Positions 32,519-33,010 of a DNA stretch of 33,010 nucleotides are shown in pieces. Positions within the stretch are counted from its first letter, which is position 1. Each line of letters begins with the position of its first letter. Under the pieces are notes generated by a model that was not told the origin of the DNA, ran no database searches, and saw nothing but the letters and a program-made list of their open reading frames with translations. Source of the stretch: Pseudoxanthomonas mexicana (GTDB taxonomy: Bacteria; Pseudomonadota; Gammaproteobacteria; Xanthomonadales; Xanthomonadaceae); NCBI RefSeq assembly GCF_010093385.1, contig NZ_PDWV01000043.1, positions 1 through 33,010 of the forward strand, given 5' to 3'. Made by a program: the position numbers and the translations under genes.

Positions 32519-33010
32519 ATGAAAGCAAGGTGGATCGGACTGGGGATCGGGGCGGCGCTGTGCCTGGCGGCATGCGGGGACGCAGCCCGTCCCGCGGAGG
32601 TGGAGGGAAGCGCATCGCCGGCGGACGGGATGGCGGGCGCAGGCGTCGTCGCTGCCGCGACCGCACCTTACGCACGCGCCGAGCGCGCGCTGGCGGCGGG
32701 CCGGATACTGGCGCCGGCCGGCGACAATGCGATCGAGCACTACCTGGATGCGTGCGCGCAGCCGTCGGAACGTGTCCGCGCCCGGGCGGCGCTGGCCGAG
32801 CTGCAGCCTTACGTGCTGATCGCCGCCGAGCAGGCGATCGCGCGGGGTGATGGCCGTGAAGCGGCGCGTCTGCAGGCACTGATCGCCCGCATCGATCCCG
32901 TGCGCCCGCATTGCCGCGGCTGCGTGCCGGCCTGGACGCACTGGTGCGCGAACAGGAGGCGCGTGATGCGGACGGGGCCGCAGCCGCCATGCCGTCGCCC
33001 GCTGCAGGCG
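32519..33010 (+). pseudogene. Lipoprotein gene resembling xanthomonad energy-transducer TonB proteins, frameshifted and cut by the window end
   Basis: From ATG 32519 (GGGGTGG just upstream) the product begins MKARWIG with a hydrophobic core and a lipobox LAAC at residues 16-19, so a periplasmic lipoprotein is expected. The segment LAPAGDNAIEHYLDAC followed by LAELQPYVLIAAEQAIARGDGREAARLQALIARIDP resembles the N-terminal helical part of xanthomonad proteins annotated as energy transducer TonB; this is from memory. After codon CCC at 32897-32899 the frame turns to Cys/Trp/Arg-rich text, while another frame continues APALPRLRAGLDALVREQEARD, the expected continuation. One extra C would join them (DPRAPALPRL). 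This is either a real frameshift or a sequencing error. The C-terminal TonB domain would lie beyond the window. Confidence 0.6.

Noticed and set aside
32140-32520. 126-codon minus-strand open frame upstream of the GGDEF-EAL gene
   Set aside because: Its composition is Arg/Pro/Thr-rich with no domain, it overlaps the start of the GGDEF-EAL gene in another frame, and it has no clear ribosome-binding site.

Overview
The window looks like a high-GC chromosome segment from the family Xanthomonadaceae (Xanthomonas/Pseudoxanthomonas/Stenotrophomonas group). The basis is the codon bias, a TonB-dependent receptor of the large Xanthomonas/Caulobacter type, a 'tryptophan halogenase' family gene, and the overall gene complement. 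The genus cannot be fixed from the sequence alone.

Positions 1-1000 hold a 5'-truncated short-chain dehydrogenase next to a 70-nt interrupted inverted repeat, which looks like the scarred edge of an accessory region. Positions 1.1-22.2 kb form a coherent N-glycan / mannoside utilisation locus. It contains glucokinase, a Tat-exported glycosylasparaginase and CutC (overlapping genes); a GH92 alpha-mannosidase on the minus strand; divergently, a GH2 beta-mannosidase, a mannose-isomerase-type AGE protein and a large multidomain GH92 (overlapping genes); a 1035-residue TonB-dependent receptor; a third GH92; a LacI-family regulator; and a fructokinase. Read together: the receptor imports oligosaccharides, periplasmic GH92 and GH2 enzymes strip mannose, glycosylasparaginase splits the GlcNAc-Asn bond, mannose is isomerised to fructose, and fructokinase feeds glycolysis. 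No inner-membrane sugar transporter, GH20/GH18/GH85 enzyme or fucosidase is present, so the pathway is completed elsewhere.

Six copies of one 16-bp palindrome (best form ATTGGATCGATCCAAT) precede the glucokinase operon, the minus-strand GH92, the GH2 operon, the receptor (two copies) and the LacI gene itself. This appears to be a local, self-regulated regulon. The most striking protein observation is that the large GH92 has Gln (codon 12941-12943) in place of the catalytic-acid Glu seen in the other two. In characterised GH92 enzymes this change goes with cleavage of mannose-1-phosphate diester linkages.

Positions 22.3-26.3 kb carry a flavin-dependent halogenase-family gene and a receptor closely resembling the PQQ transporter PqqU/YncD. 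Positions 26.3-29.1 kb are a second, independent sugar module: a GH30 hydrolase divergent from its own LacI regulator, with a different operator (TGACAGCGCTGTCA) placed over the GH30 promoter. The right end has a Sir2 deacetylase, a PAS-GAF-GGDEF-EAL signalling protein, and the start of a lipoprotein gene resembling xanthomonad TonB-like energy transducers, which appears to be frameshifted near 32898.
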